From Burkholderiales bacterium PBB6 (GTDB lineage Bacteria > Pseudomonadota > Gammaproteobacteria > Burkholderiales > Burkholderiaceae_C): a DNA stretch of 64,000 nt. The notes beneath the pieces were generated by a model, which worked only from the letters and a program-made list of their open reading frames with translations, had not been told where the DNA came from and did not search any database. The DNA lies in NCBI GenBank assembly GCA_002255925.1, contig NKIH01000007.1, positions 124,001 through 188,000 on the forward strand, written 5' to 3'. This document shows positions 42,174 through 50,480 of the stretch, one piece after another (the first letter of the stretch is position 1; every line of letters starts with the position of its first letter). Position numbers and translations under genes: made by a program.

Positions 42174-43640
42174 ATGTCCGCCCGAGAAACCCGCCCGGAA
42201 ACCGACACCGATGCACCGTCCACCGGCGCCAGCAGCCCCCGCGGCGGCCTGGACCGCAGCGCCGCGCAAACGCTGACCGACCAGATCGCGAGTCAGTTCA
42301 CCGAGCACATCCGGCAGCGCCTGCTGGCCCCCGGCGCCAAACTGCCCTCGGTGCGCGAATGCGCCCGCCGCCAGGGCGTGAGCCCGCACACGGTGGTGGC
42401 CGCCTACGACCAGCTGCTGGCGCAAGGGCTGGTGGAAGCCCGCCGCCAGCGCGGCTTCTTCGTGCGTGAGCAGCGCCAGTCGGCGCAACCGCATGCGGCG
42501 GCGGCCGTGGCCTCGGTGCCGCCGGTGGACGCCACGGCGCTGATCCGCGGCATGTTCCACGGGCTGTCTGACAAGCCGGCGCCGGGCCTGGGCACCCTGC
42601 CGGCCGATTGGCTCGACCTGCCGATGCTGGCCAGCGCGCTGCGCCGGGTGCTGACTCAGGGCGACCCGATGATCTCGCTGCAATACGGCCACCCGGCCGG
42701 TGACCGGCGGCTGCGTGAAGCGCTGTGCGTGAAGCTTGCCGACTTCGGCGTGCGGGCCCAGGCCGCGCAGATCATCACCGCCACCGGCGCCACGCACGCG
42801 CTCGACATCATCTCGCGCACCCTGCTGAAGCCCGGTGATGCGGTGCTGGTGGACGAGCCCGCCTGGGCGGTGGAGTACGCGCGCCTGACCCAACTCGGCG
42901 TGCGCCTGCTGCCCGTGCCACGCGGCGCCGACGGCCCCGACCTGGCCGTGATGGCCACGCTGGCACGCGAGCACCAGCCACGCATGTACGTGACCGTGCC
43001 GGTGCTGCACAACCCGACCGGCGGCTCACTCAACCTGTCGACAGCGCACCAGATTCTCAAGCTCGCCGAGCAGCATGATTTCTGGCTGGTGGAGGACGAC
43101 ACCTATGCCCACCTGGCGCCGGCCCACCTGCCCCGCATGGCGGCACTCGATGGCCTGCAGCGCACGCTGTATGTGTCGGGCTTCTCGAAGATCCTCACGC
43201 CCAGCTGGCGCGTGGGCTACCTGGCCGTGCCGGAGCGGCTGGTGGAGCGGCTGGTCGACACCAAGCTGCTGTCGACCCTCACCACCCCGGCCGTGCTGGA
43301 GCAGGCCGTGGCCATCTGCCTGGAGCAAGGCAGCTTGCGGCGCCATGCCGAGCGCGTGACCACCCGGCTGGACGCCGCGCGCCACCGCACCGTGCAACTG
43401 GCGCAGCAGCATGGCTGCCGGTTCGTCACACCGCCGCAGGGCCTGTTCGGCTGGGTCGAGACGGGCGTCAATACCGAGGTGATGGCGCAGCTGATGCACG
43501 ACGAGGGCTGGCTGCTGGCGCCGGGCCATCTGTTCCATGCCACGCGCCGCACGGGCACGCTGATGCGCATCAACTTCGCCACCAGCCAGGACGCCCGTTT
43601 CTGGCGGGATTTTGATCGGCTGCGCGCGTCGGTGCGTTAA
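42174..43640 (+). CDS. MocR-family (GntR-aminotransferase) transcriptional regulator
   Basis: This 488-residue protein has an N-terminal winged helix (QIASQFTEHIRQRLLAPGAKLPSVRECARRQGVSPHTVVAAYDQLLAQGLVEARRQRGFFV, about 35-98), a linker, and a fold-type I aminotransferase domain. That domain has HNPTGGSLN and the PLP lysine in VSGFSKILTPSWRVGYL. MocR proteins read amino acids or vitamin B6 through bound PLP. ATG 42174 was chosen as the first Met ahead of the winged helix. A perfect 8-bp hairpin (42135-42157) lies in its leader. It very probably controls the divergent exporter/racemase operon. Confidence 0.93.
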   Translation: MSARETRPETDTDAPSTGASSPRGGLDRSAAQTLTDQIASQFTEHIRQRLLAPGAKLPSVRECARRQGVSPHTVVAAYDQLLAQGLVEARRQRGFFVREQRQSAQPHAAAAVASVPPVDATALIRGMFHGLSDKPAPGLGTLPADWLDLPMLASALRRVLTQGDPMISLQYGHPAGDRRLREALCVKLADFGVRAQAAQIITATGATHALDIISRTLLKPGDAVLVDEPAWAVEYARLTQLGVRLLPVPRGADGPDLAVMATLAREHQPRMYVTVPVLHNPTGGSLNLSTAHQILKLAEQHDFWLVEDDTYAHLAPAHLPRMAALDGLQRTLYVSGFSKILTPSWRVGYLAVPERLVERLVDTKLLSTLTTPAVLEQAVAICLEQGSLRRHAERVTTRLDAARHRTVQLAQQHGCRFVTPPQGLFGWVETGVNTEVMAQLMHDEGWLLAPGHLFHATRRTGTLMRINFATSQDARFWRDFDRLRASVR

Positions 43641-43656
43641 ACCAGGTTCGCTGAAC

Positions 43657-44826
43657 TCAGCGAGACAAGCCCGCAGCGCTGGTGGAAATCCAGCCCAGGC
43701 CGCGCGCATGCAGGCTCTGCACATACAGCCGGTCCGGCGTTTCACTCACCGCCGTGGTCTCGGGGTAGCGGCCGGAAATGTCCTGCAGGTCCAGCAGCAC
43801 CTGGCCTTGTTCGTTGAACGCGAACACGTGACCGTAGGCCTTCGGAATGGGCCAGAGGGCACGCGGCAGGCGCAGCGTCACCTCACGCAGCCACGGTGTG
43901 CCCGCCATGCGGTCGATCACCGGGTTGCGCGGCTTGGTCAGGCCCACCCAGATGCGGCCATCGCGGCCCCGCATCAGGTTGTCGGGGTAGCCGGGCAGGC
44001 TGTCGATCAGCACCTTGGCCTGGCTCGGGGTGGCGCTGGCTTTGGCGTCGAGATCAACACTCGCCAGATCGAGGTTGCTGGCATCGGTGCTCACGCGCCA
44101 GATGCGGTAGCGGCCAGTCTCGGCCACCAGCAGCTGCTGCTCGTCCTGGCTCAGCACCACGCCGTTGGCGAAGCTCAGTCCGTGAGCCACCACCCGGCTC
44201 TGCCCGGTGCGCAGATCGTGTTCGATGATGCGGCCGGTGGCGCTTTGCTCCAGGATGTCGAGCACGCTGGCCTCGAAGGTGCCGCCCCAATCCTTCGGGG
44301 CGAAGCGGGTGGACGCATCACTGAGGTACACCTTGCCGGCGCTTGACACCACCACGGCGTCGGCATACCGGATGGAGCTGTCGCCCACGCGGTCGGCAAG
44401 CACCGTCACCTCGCCCTGCCGGGTGATGCGCAGCAGGCCGCGCACCGCATCGGCGGCGATCATGGTCCAGTCGCCATCGGGCTTGCGCTCGAAGTCGAAG
44501 CCCAGCACCCGGCCGCCGCTGTTGGCAAACACCGTCTGGCCGCTGCCATCCGGTGCCATGCGCAAGACCTTGCCGCTGAGCACCGCGGCGTACAAGGCGC
44601 CATCGGGGCCGATGGCAATGTGCTCGGGGCCTTCTTCACCGTGCAGGTCGATCACCTGCAGCCCGGCCAGGCGCTGGTTGGCGGCATGCACGCCGGTGTA
44701 GCCGCTGTCGCCGGGCGCCGTCCAGGCCACGGCACGCACCGGCACCGGCCACAGCAGCAGGTAGGCCGCCAGCAGCAGCACGGCCATGCACAGCGAAAGG
44801 AACAAGGTACGCCAGAAACGTCGCAT
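43657..44826 (-). CDS. SMP-30/strictosidine-synthase-like beta-propeller protein, membrane-anchored
   Basis: This 389-residue protein has one N-terminal membrane segment (about 7-27) and a six-bladed propeller of the SMP-30/gluconolactonase/strictosidine synthase superfamily: GPEHIAIGPDGALYAAVLSGKVLRM, GLLRITRQGEVTVLADRV, SFANGVVLSQDEQQLLVAETGRYRIWRV, LPGYPDNLMRGRDGRIWVGLTKPRNP. The Glu and Asn positions that bind divalent metal in the family are present. It is likely a periplasmic lactonase or related hydrolase of unknown substrate. It begins 4 nt after the decarboxylase gene, so the two form an operon. Confidence 0.88.
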   Translation of the reverse strand: MRRFWRTLFLSLCMAVLLLAAYLLLWPVPVRAVAWTAPGDSGYTGVHAANQRLAGLQVIDLHGEEGPEHIAIGPDGALYAAVLSGKVLRMAPDGSGQTVFANSGGRVLGFDFERKPDGDWTMIAADAVRGLLRITRQGEVTVLADRVGDSSIRYADAVVVSSAGKVYLSDASTRFAPKDWGGTFEASVLDILEQSATGRIIEHDLRTGQSRVVAHGLSFANGVVLSQDEQQLLVAETGRYRIWRVSTDASNLDLASVDLDAKASATPSQAKVLIDSLPGYPDNLMRGRDGRIWVGLTKPRNPVIDRMAGTPWLREVTLRLPRALWPIPKAYGHVFAFNEQGQVLLDLQDISGRYPETTAVSETPDRLYVQSLHARGLGWISTSAAGLSR

Positions 44827-44830
44827 GGCT

Positions 44831-46804
44831 TCAGCGCTCCGGCAGCGCGGCGCGCTCGTCGTCGCTCAGCACGCGCAAGCGCCACTCGCCGTCCATCTGC
44901 GCCAGGCCGTGCAGATCGATCGAGCGCTGGGTCTGCAGCAGCCGCACCAGGTAGGCCACCACCGCGGGCTCGATCACCTGACCCGGCACCAGCACCGGAA
45001 TACCCGGCGGGTACGGCACGATCTGGTCGCAGCACACGCGGCCATTCAAGGCCGCATTCGGCTGGCCCTGCTCGTCGAGCAGCGGCATGCGCACGCCGGC
45101 TTCATAAAACGCATCACGCGGCAGGCAGGCCAGCGCGGTGAAGCGCGGCGCCTCGGGCATGCGGCCGTAGGTGAGTGGCGGCCGACGGTCTTTGGCCAGA
45201 CGCAGCATCGAATCAAACAGCCGGCTGACCTTGCTGCGCGTGGTGCCGATGGTCAGCAGCAGCGTCAGCGTGTTGTGCGTGTTCTTCTCGACCTGGATGT
45301 TGTAGCGGTTGATCAGCTCGTCACGCAGCTCGTCGGCCGACCAGCCGCTGGCCGAGATGTCGATGGTGAGCTTGGTCGGGTCCAGGCGAATGCCATCGTC
45401 CTTCACTTCCTCGGGCAGCATGTCGGCCAGCGACAGCACGCGGAACGCGCCGGTGGCGTTGATCTTCTCGCGCAGCTCGTGGGCAAACTTCAGCGAGCGG
45501 TCGAGCAGGCGGTAGCCCTCCATCACGGCCTGCTTGCGGGCCACGTCGAGGCTGGCGATAAGCGTGTACTGCGGGCTGGTCGACGCATGCATGTTGAAGT
45601 TCTCGCGGAACAGATGCTCGTCGAAGGCCGGGTCGTTCACATGGATCATGCTGGCCTGCGAAAACGCCGACAGCACCTTGTGGGTGCTCTGGGTGACGTA
45701 GTCGGCGCCGCACTCCAGCGCGGTCGGCCGCAGCTCGGGGTGGAAGCGGGCGTGGCCGTACCAGGCCTCATCAACGATCACCTTGATGCCGGCGGCGTGG
45801 GCTTCGCGGATGATGGGCGCGAGGTCATAGCGGAAGCCGTCGTAGGTGCAGCTGGTGAGGATCAGCACCTTGGCATCGGGGTTGGCGGCGATGGCCGCAC
45901 GGATCGTGGCCAGCGGCACCGGCCCGAAGATGCCGTATTGCCGGTTCACGGACGAATCGAGGTACACCGGCCGCGCGCCCGACAGGATCACGCCGTGATG
46001 CACCGATTTGTGGCAGTTGCGGTCGAGCAGCAGCTTGTCGCCCGGCGCCAGCAGGGTCTGGAAGATGACCTTGTTGGAGGTGCTGGTGCCGTTGGTGGCG
46101 AAGTAGGTCTTGCGGGCGCCGAACGCCTTGGCGGCCAGCCGCTGGCTCTGCGCGATGACACCCGTGGGGTGCAGCAGCGAATCAAGCATCGGCACGCTGC
46201 ACGACAGGTCGGCGCGCAGCATTTCCTCGCCGACGAAGTCGTAGAAATCGCCCACCCACGGGCTGCCCTTGAAGCTGTCGCCACCGGCGTGGCCGGGCGT
46301 GTGCCAGCTGTCCTTGGCCTGGGCCACATAGGCACGCAGCGCGTCGTGGAACGGGGTTTGTGCCTTCTCGGCGACCTCGGCCGCGAGGATGCGGAACCAG
46401 CCGGAAAAATCGTGTTCGTTGCGGAAGAAGTAGCCGTCCACCGCGTCGCTGGCGAGTTGCTCCACCAGCAGCTTGTCGCTGTCGTCTTCCAGCAGCATGT
46501 AGACCGAGAGCTCGGGCCGCGCGTCGATGATGCGCTGGGCCAGGATGACGGCTGGCGCGCCCTGCCCTTCGGGCCCGGACGGGCCGTGGTCGATCAGCAC
46601 CACCTGCAGATCAACGCCGCTGGCAGGGGTGGCCAGCACCATGTCGAGGGCGCTCTGGTCACACGGGCAGCCAACAGCCTGCAGGCCGTGCGGGTTGTCG
46701 CCGGAGGCCTCGCGCTTGTGCGCGGCGGCATTCAGTCCGTCGGTGACTTGCTGGCGAAAATTAGCGTCGGCGCTGATGACCAGCACCTGGGTCGCCGGTT
46801 TCAT
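44831..46804 (-). CDS. Orn/Lys/Arg decarboxylase, fold-type I PLP
   Basis: This 657-residue enzyme has a CheY-like N-terminal wing domain (about 5-125, TQVLVISADANFRQQV and ARPELSVYMLLEDDSD). The major domain has HTPGHAGGDSFKGSPWVGDFYDF, ATNGTSTSNKVIF, DRNCHKSVHHG, VDEAWYGHARFHP and the PLP lysine K376 in TQSTHKVLSAFSQ. The C-terminal domain ends VLVPGQVIEP. It removes CO2 from a basic amino acid to yield a polyamine; arginine, lysine or ornithine cannot be told apart by eye. ATG 46804 has CAGGAG 8 nt upstream; a GTG three codons earlier is too close to it. Confidence 0.93.
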   Translation of the reverse strand: MKPATQVLVISADANFRQQVTDGLNAAAHKREASGDNPHGLQAVGCPCDQSALDMVLATPASGVDLQVVLIDHGPSGPEGQGAPAVILAQRIIDARPELSVYMLLEDDSDKLLVEQLASDAVDGYFFRNEHDFSGWFRILAAEVAEKAQTPFHDALRAYVAQAKDSWHTPGHAGGDSFKGSPWVGDFYDFVGEEMLRADLSCSVPMLDSLLHPTGVIAQSQRLAAKAFGARKTYFATNGTSTSNKVIFQTLLAPGDKLLLDRNCHKSVHHGVILSGARPVYLDSSVNRQYGIFGPVPLATIRAAIAANPDAKVLILTSCTYDGFRYDLAPIIREAHAAGIKVIVDEAWYGHARFHPELRPTALECGADYVTQSTHKVLSAFSQASMIHVNDPAFDEHLFRENFNMHASTSPQYTLIASLDVARKQAVMEGYRLLDRSLKFAHELREKINATGAFRVLSLADMLPEEVKDDGIRLDPTKLTIDISASGWSADELRDELINRYNIQVEKNTHNTLTLLLTIGTTRSKVSRLFDSMLRLAKDRRPPLTYGRMPEAPRFTALACLPRDAFYEAGVRMPLLDEQGQPNAALNGRVCCDQIVPYPPGIPVLVPGQVIEPAVVAYLVRLLQTQRSIDLHGLAQMDGEWRLRVLSDDERAALPER

Positions 46805-46952
46805 GGCGCTCACTCCTGATGGTTGTGTTCTTCAGGCCGTGCCCGCTTGTGGCGCGCACGGCTTGTTCATGCAGGCAGTGTAGGCAAGGTGCGTGCCGCC
46901 CCCGGGCAGGGTTGACGCGAGGTGTGGGGTTCCGCCTGAGGCGGCGAGGCTC

Positions 46953-48008
46953 TCAGCCGTGGCGCGGAGGCAGCACCCGGGTGCCGCCGATGGGCAGCAC
47001 GAACACGGCATCGTCCGGCACGTTCTGCGCAGCGCGCAGGCGCTGCAGCTCACGCGGGGGCTCGTCGAGCGGCTCATCGGTGAGCGCGAACGTGCCCCAG
47101 TGCACACCCAGGCTGCGCTGGGCGCCGAGGTCGTGGTGGATGCGCAGGGCTTCTTCCACGTTCACATGCTGCGGCGCCATGAACCAGCGCGGCTCGTAGG
47201 CGCCGATGGGCAGCAAAGCGATGTCGAAGCCACCGGCCTGCTGACGCTCTGCGAAGCGCGCCTTGAGCGCCGCGAACTCTCGTGAGTACGCCGTGTCACC
47301 CGCGAAGAACAGATGGCAATCAGGCGCGAACATCGCAAAGCCGCCCCAGAGCGTGGCCATGCGGTCGGCAATGCCGCGCGCCGACCAGTGCTGTGCGGGC
47401 ACCAGCATCACCTCACTCTGGCGGCCGCAGGCGCTGCCCACCATCACCGATTGCCACCAGTCGAGCTCGTCGACCGTGTGGATGTCCAGCTTGGCGAACC
47501 AGGCCTTCAGGCCCAGTGGCACCACGAAGCGCGGCGGGCCGCCGGCCTGCGCGGCCAGCGCACGCACCGAGGGCGCACACAGATGGTCATAGTGGTTGTG
47601 CGACACCATCACCACGTCGATGTGCGGCAGCTGCGCCAGCGACAAACCCGGCGGCTGTTCACGCCGCGGGCCGACAAACGACACCGGCGAGGCGCGCTCG
47701 GCAAAGATCGGATCGGTCAGCACATTCAGCCCGCCCAGCTGGGCCAGCACGGTGGCATGGCCCACCCAGGTGACGGCCGGCACCATGGCCGCACCGGCGG
47801 TGGCATTGGCGTGCAGCCAGGCCAGGTCAGGCGGCACCTGGGGAATGGGCGCCTGCGGCGGCTTGGGAAGGCCCTCGGCACGCGCATTCCAGCGCCAGCG
47901 CAGCACGTCCGCCAGCGACTTCACCTCGAACGGCGCGGCCACGTTGCGAAACCCATCGGCCGTGTGGTGCGGCTGGTCAGGTTGGAAGTGCGGGTTGCGG
48001 CGTGCCAC
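46953..48008 (-). CDS. MBL-fold metallo-hydrolase, NAPE-PLD/UlaG-like
   Basis: This 351-residue protein has the metal motif SHNHYDHL (HxHxDH), then VPLGLKAWF, PAQHWSARG, FFAGDTAYS (Asp ligand) and LGVHWGTF (last His), as in the NAPE-PLD-type lactamase-B_2 family. It opens RRNPHFQPDQPHHTADGFRN, typical of that family. Substrates in bacteria are mostly unknown, possibly N-acyl phospholipids. GTG 48008 was chosen with GGAG 6 nt upstream; ATG 48071 would overlap the DUF805 gene by 43 nt. It lies 20 nt downstream of that gene on the same strand. Confidence 0.9.
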   Translation of the reverse strand: MARRNPHFQPDQPHHTADGFRNVAAPFEVKSLADVLRWRWNARAEGLPKPPQAPIPQVPPDLAWLHANATAGAAMVPAVTWVGHATVLAQLGGLNVLTDPIFAERASPVSFVGPRREQPPGLSLAQLPHIDVVMVSHNHYDHLCAPSVRALAAQAGGPPRFVVPLGLKAWFAKLDIHTVDELDWWQSVMVGSACGRQSEVMLVPAQHWSARGIADRMATLWGGFAMFAPDCHLFFAGDTAYSREFAALKARFAERQQAGGFDIALLPIGAYEPRWFMAPQHVNVEEALRIHHDLGAQRSLGVHWGTFALTDEPLDEPPRELQRLRAAQNVPDDAVFVLPIGGTRVLPPRHG

Positions 48009-48028
48009 GGGGGTCTCCGGGAGGGGGT

Positions 48029-48964
48029 TCAATGGCCAAAGAAACTGCCCAGCATGCGGATGGAGCTCCACAGCAGCAAGGCCCCCACGGCCACCAGGAC
48101 GAGGATGGCGATCACGATGCTCATCACGCTGCCGGCTTCGGGCCGCGGGCCATAGTCATTGTCATCGGGGTTGCCGGGCCAGAACATCAGCACCAGCGTC
48201 ATGATGGTGCCCACGGTGGGCACCACGCTGAGCACGGCCCACCAGCCGGTGAGGTTCAGGTCGTGCAGGCGCAGCACGTTCAGGCGGATGGTGAGGAACA
48301 GGAACGCCACCGCGGAGATCAGGAACACCAGGCCCGACACGATGCCGATCGAACGCAGGGCAACGGTCAGGATGGCCAGAAAGATCACCAGCATCCACAG
48401 GATGCCCGACGTATAGCGCAGGCGGCCCACGCGGCCCTCCATGCTGGTGCCGAACAAGGCCGGTTCGTCCTCATGGGCCCAGCTGCGGAAATCGCGCGGG
48501 GGCGGTGCGTGGCGCGTGCTGCCAAAACCCTGGCGGGATGACGGTGCGTCCATGTCGCCACGGGCCTCTGCTTTGGTGCCGGCATCGAACTGGGGCGCGG
48601 GTGCAGGCTCGGGCAGGCGCGTCGCGGCAGGCTCAGGCTCTGAGGGCGGCATGGCCACCGCGGCCATTGGCACCAGGCTCAAGCCGGCAGGCGCGGATGT
48701 GGCCGCAACGGAGGCGACTGGCGCCGCTGCAGCAACGTCCTCCTCCATGCTCAACTGCGCACCCAGCGCCGCGAAGCGTTGCACCCACTGCTGGGCCTTC
48801 TGCAGGTCCAGCCCGCGCTTGATGACCGCGCGCCGGCCGCTGAACAGGGCAGCGAGTTGCGCCTCATCCAGCTTGAGTCGCGCGCCCAGCGCCGCACGCA
48901 CGGCGGCGGGCTCGAAGCCTGGCAGCACGCCGGCTGCGTAGACGAGGTGGTAGGTGGTGCTCAT
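48029..48964 (-). CDS. DUF805 membrane protein with N-terminal ferredoxin-like-pattern domain
   Basis: This 311-residue protein has two parts. Residues 1-75 (YHLVYAAGVLPGF, VRAALGARLKLDEAQLAALFSGRRAVIKRGLDLQKAQQWVQRFAALGAQL) form a small alpha/beta domain also seen ahead of various inner-membrane proteins. After an Ala/Pro-rich linker, residues about 185-311 are a DUF805 domain: GRVGRLRYTSGILWMLVIF, LRLHDLNLTGWWAVLSVVP and YGPRP, with about four membrane segments. Function unknown. ATG 48964 begins the conserved domain. It follows trpS by 61 nt and precedes the metallo-hydrolase. Confidence 0.85.
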   Translation of the reverse strand: MSTTYHLVYAAGVLPGFEPAAVRAALGARLKLDEAQLAALFSGRRAVIKRGLDLQKAQQWVQRFAALGAQLSMEEDVAAAAPVASVAATSAPAGLSLVPMAAVAMPPSEPEPAATRLPEPAPAPQFDAGTKAEARGDMDAPSSRQGFGSTRHAPPPRDFRSWAHEDEPALFGTSMEGRVGRLRYTSGILWMLVIFLAILTVALRSIGIVSGLVFLISAVAFLFLTIRLNVLRLHDLNLTGWWAVLSVVPTVGTIMTLVLMFWPGNPDDNDYGPRPEAGSVMSIVIAILVLVAVGALLLWSSIRMLGSFFGH

Positions 48965-49025
48965 GAGGGGTGCGTGGACTGGCCCGCCACCGGGGCCTGC
49001 ACCCCCATGGCGAGGCGGGTGCGGA

Positions 49026-50381
49026 TCAGGTGTTGGAAGCGCTCGACGCGTTCTTGTCGGCTGCGTCAGCGGCCTCAGCCGCAGCAGCCAGCAGCGCTGC
49101 CAGCGCATGGGCCACATCGTCTTCGCTCACGCCTTCACCGCGCTGCACGGGGGCGCCGGCCAGCGCAGCGGCGCCGTTGGTCTTGAGCTTCTTCACCCAC
49201 TCACCGGCATCCCGGCCACCGGCAAAGGCACTGCTCTGCAGCAGCACGCGGCCATCGGCGGCGCTGAGCTTGAAGTAGAACTGGCCGTCGGCTTCGCGGT
49301 ATTGCTTGAACACGGCCAGCGCCGGCTTGGCGCGCGCCACCGGGGCGGTTGACACGGCCAGCGGCTGGAAGGTGCGCAGGCCCACGGCATGGCGCAGGCG
49401 CGCCAGCAGCGGCGCGGCTTCGGCACGGGCACGGGCAGCGCCAGCCTGCAAGGTGGCTTCAATCTCTTCCGGGTGCGCCATCAGGGCGTCGTAGCGCTCG
49501 CGCATCGGGCCGATCTGGCCGTTGATCTGGTCAAACAGGCGCTGCTTGGCGTCGCCCCAGCCCAGGCCGGCACGCAGCTCGTCGCGGAAGGCCGCGCGCT
49601 GTGCCGGCGTGGCAAACGCATCAAAGATGCTGACCAGGTGCGAGCCGTCCGGGTCCTTGGGCTCACCGGGCAGCTTGCTGTCGGTGACGATGCGGGCGAT
49701 GGCCTCGCGCAGGGCCTTTTCGCCGCCTTCGAACAAGGGAATGACGTTGTCGTAGCTCTTGCTCATCTTGCGGCCATCCAGACCAGGCAAGAGCTCCATC
49801 TCGGCTTCGACTTCGGCCTCGGGCAGCACGAAGAAATCTTCGCCACGGCCGAACAGGTGGTTGAAGCGCTGGGCCACGTCACGCGCCATCTCGATGTGCT
49901 GGACCTGGTCCTTGCCCACCGGCACGCGGTGGGCGTTGAACATCAGGATGTCAGCGGCCATCAGGATCGGGTAGCTGTACAGGCCCATCGTGATGCCGGC
50001 GTCCGGGTCTTCGCCGGCAGCCACGTTGGCGTCCACCGCGCCCTTGTAGGCGTGTGCACGGTTCATCTGGCCCTTGGAGGTGACGCAGGTCAGCAACCAG
50101 GTCAGCTCCGGAATTTCAGGCACGTCGCTCTGGCGGTAGAACACGACCCGCGCGGTGTCGAGGCCGGCGGCCAGCCAGGTGGCGGCGATCTGCAGGCGCG
50201 AGGCTTCGATGCGGGCCGGGTCGTCGCACTTGATGAGCGCGTGGTAATCGGCCATGAAGAAGAAGCTGTCGACGCCGGGCTCGCGGCTGGCGGCGATGGC
50301 CGGCCGCAAGGCGCCGACGTAATTGCCCAGGTGCAGGGTGCCGGTGGTGGTGATGCCGGTCAGGACGCGGGTGGAGGCCAT
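49026..50381 (-). CDS. trpS: Tryptophanyl-tRNA synthetase with C-terminal extension
   Basis: This 451-residue class I synthetase charges tRNA-Trp. Its HIGH-type motif is TLHLGNYVGAL, and its KMSKS motif lies at about 202-208 in DGRKMSKSYDN. The catalytic body resembles normal bacterial TrpRS (about 330 residues). About 110 extra residues follow: from about 355, ALAVFKQYREADGQFYFKLSAADGRVLLQSS resembles the DUF1508/YegP fold, then an Ala-rich tail. C-terminal extensions occur in other betaproteobacterial TrpRS; their role is unknown. ATG 50381 starts the conserved core. It lies 99 nt downstream of priA. Confidence 0.94.
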   Translation of the reverse strand: MASTRVLTGITTTGTLHLGNYVGALRPAIAASREPGVDSFFFMADYHALIKCDDPARIEASRLQIAATWLAAGLDTARVVFYRQSDVPEIPELTWLLTCVTSKGQMNRAHAYKGAVDANVAAGEDPDAGITMGLYSYPILMAADILMFNAHRVPVGKDQVQHIEMARDVAQRFNHLFGRGEDFFVLPEAEVEAEMELLPGLDGRKMSKSYDNVIPLFEGGEKALREAIARIVTDSKLPGEPKDPDGSHLVSIFDAFATPAQRAAFRDELRAGLGWGDAKQRLFDQINGQIGPMRERYDALMAHPEEIEATLQAGAARARAEAAPLLARLRHAVGLRTFQPLAVSTAPVARAKPALAVFKQYREADGQFYFKLSAADGRVLLQSSAFAGGRDAGEWVKKLKTNGAAALAGAPVQRGEGVSEDDVAHALAALLAAAAEAADAADKNASSASNT

Positions 50382-50480
50382 GGTGCGCAGAAGGATCAGG
50401 AGTGACGACGAGGGGAGCAGCCGCAGGCGCTCCGCAAGCCGTGATTGTGGCTGGCTTTGCCGCCAGGGCGCCACGCAGGC

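Noticed and set aside
44786-46819. 677-codon plus-strand open frame over the decarboxylase
   Set aside because: Antisense shadow; the minus-strand protein has full PLP decarboxylase motifs.
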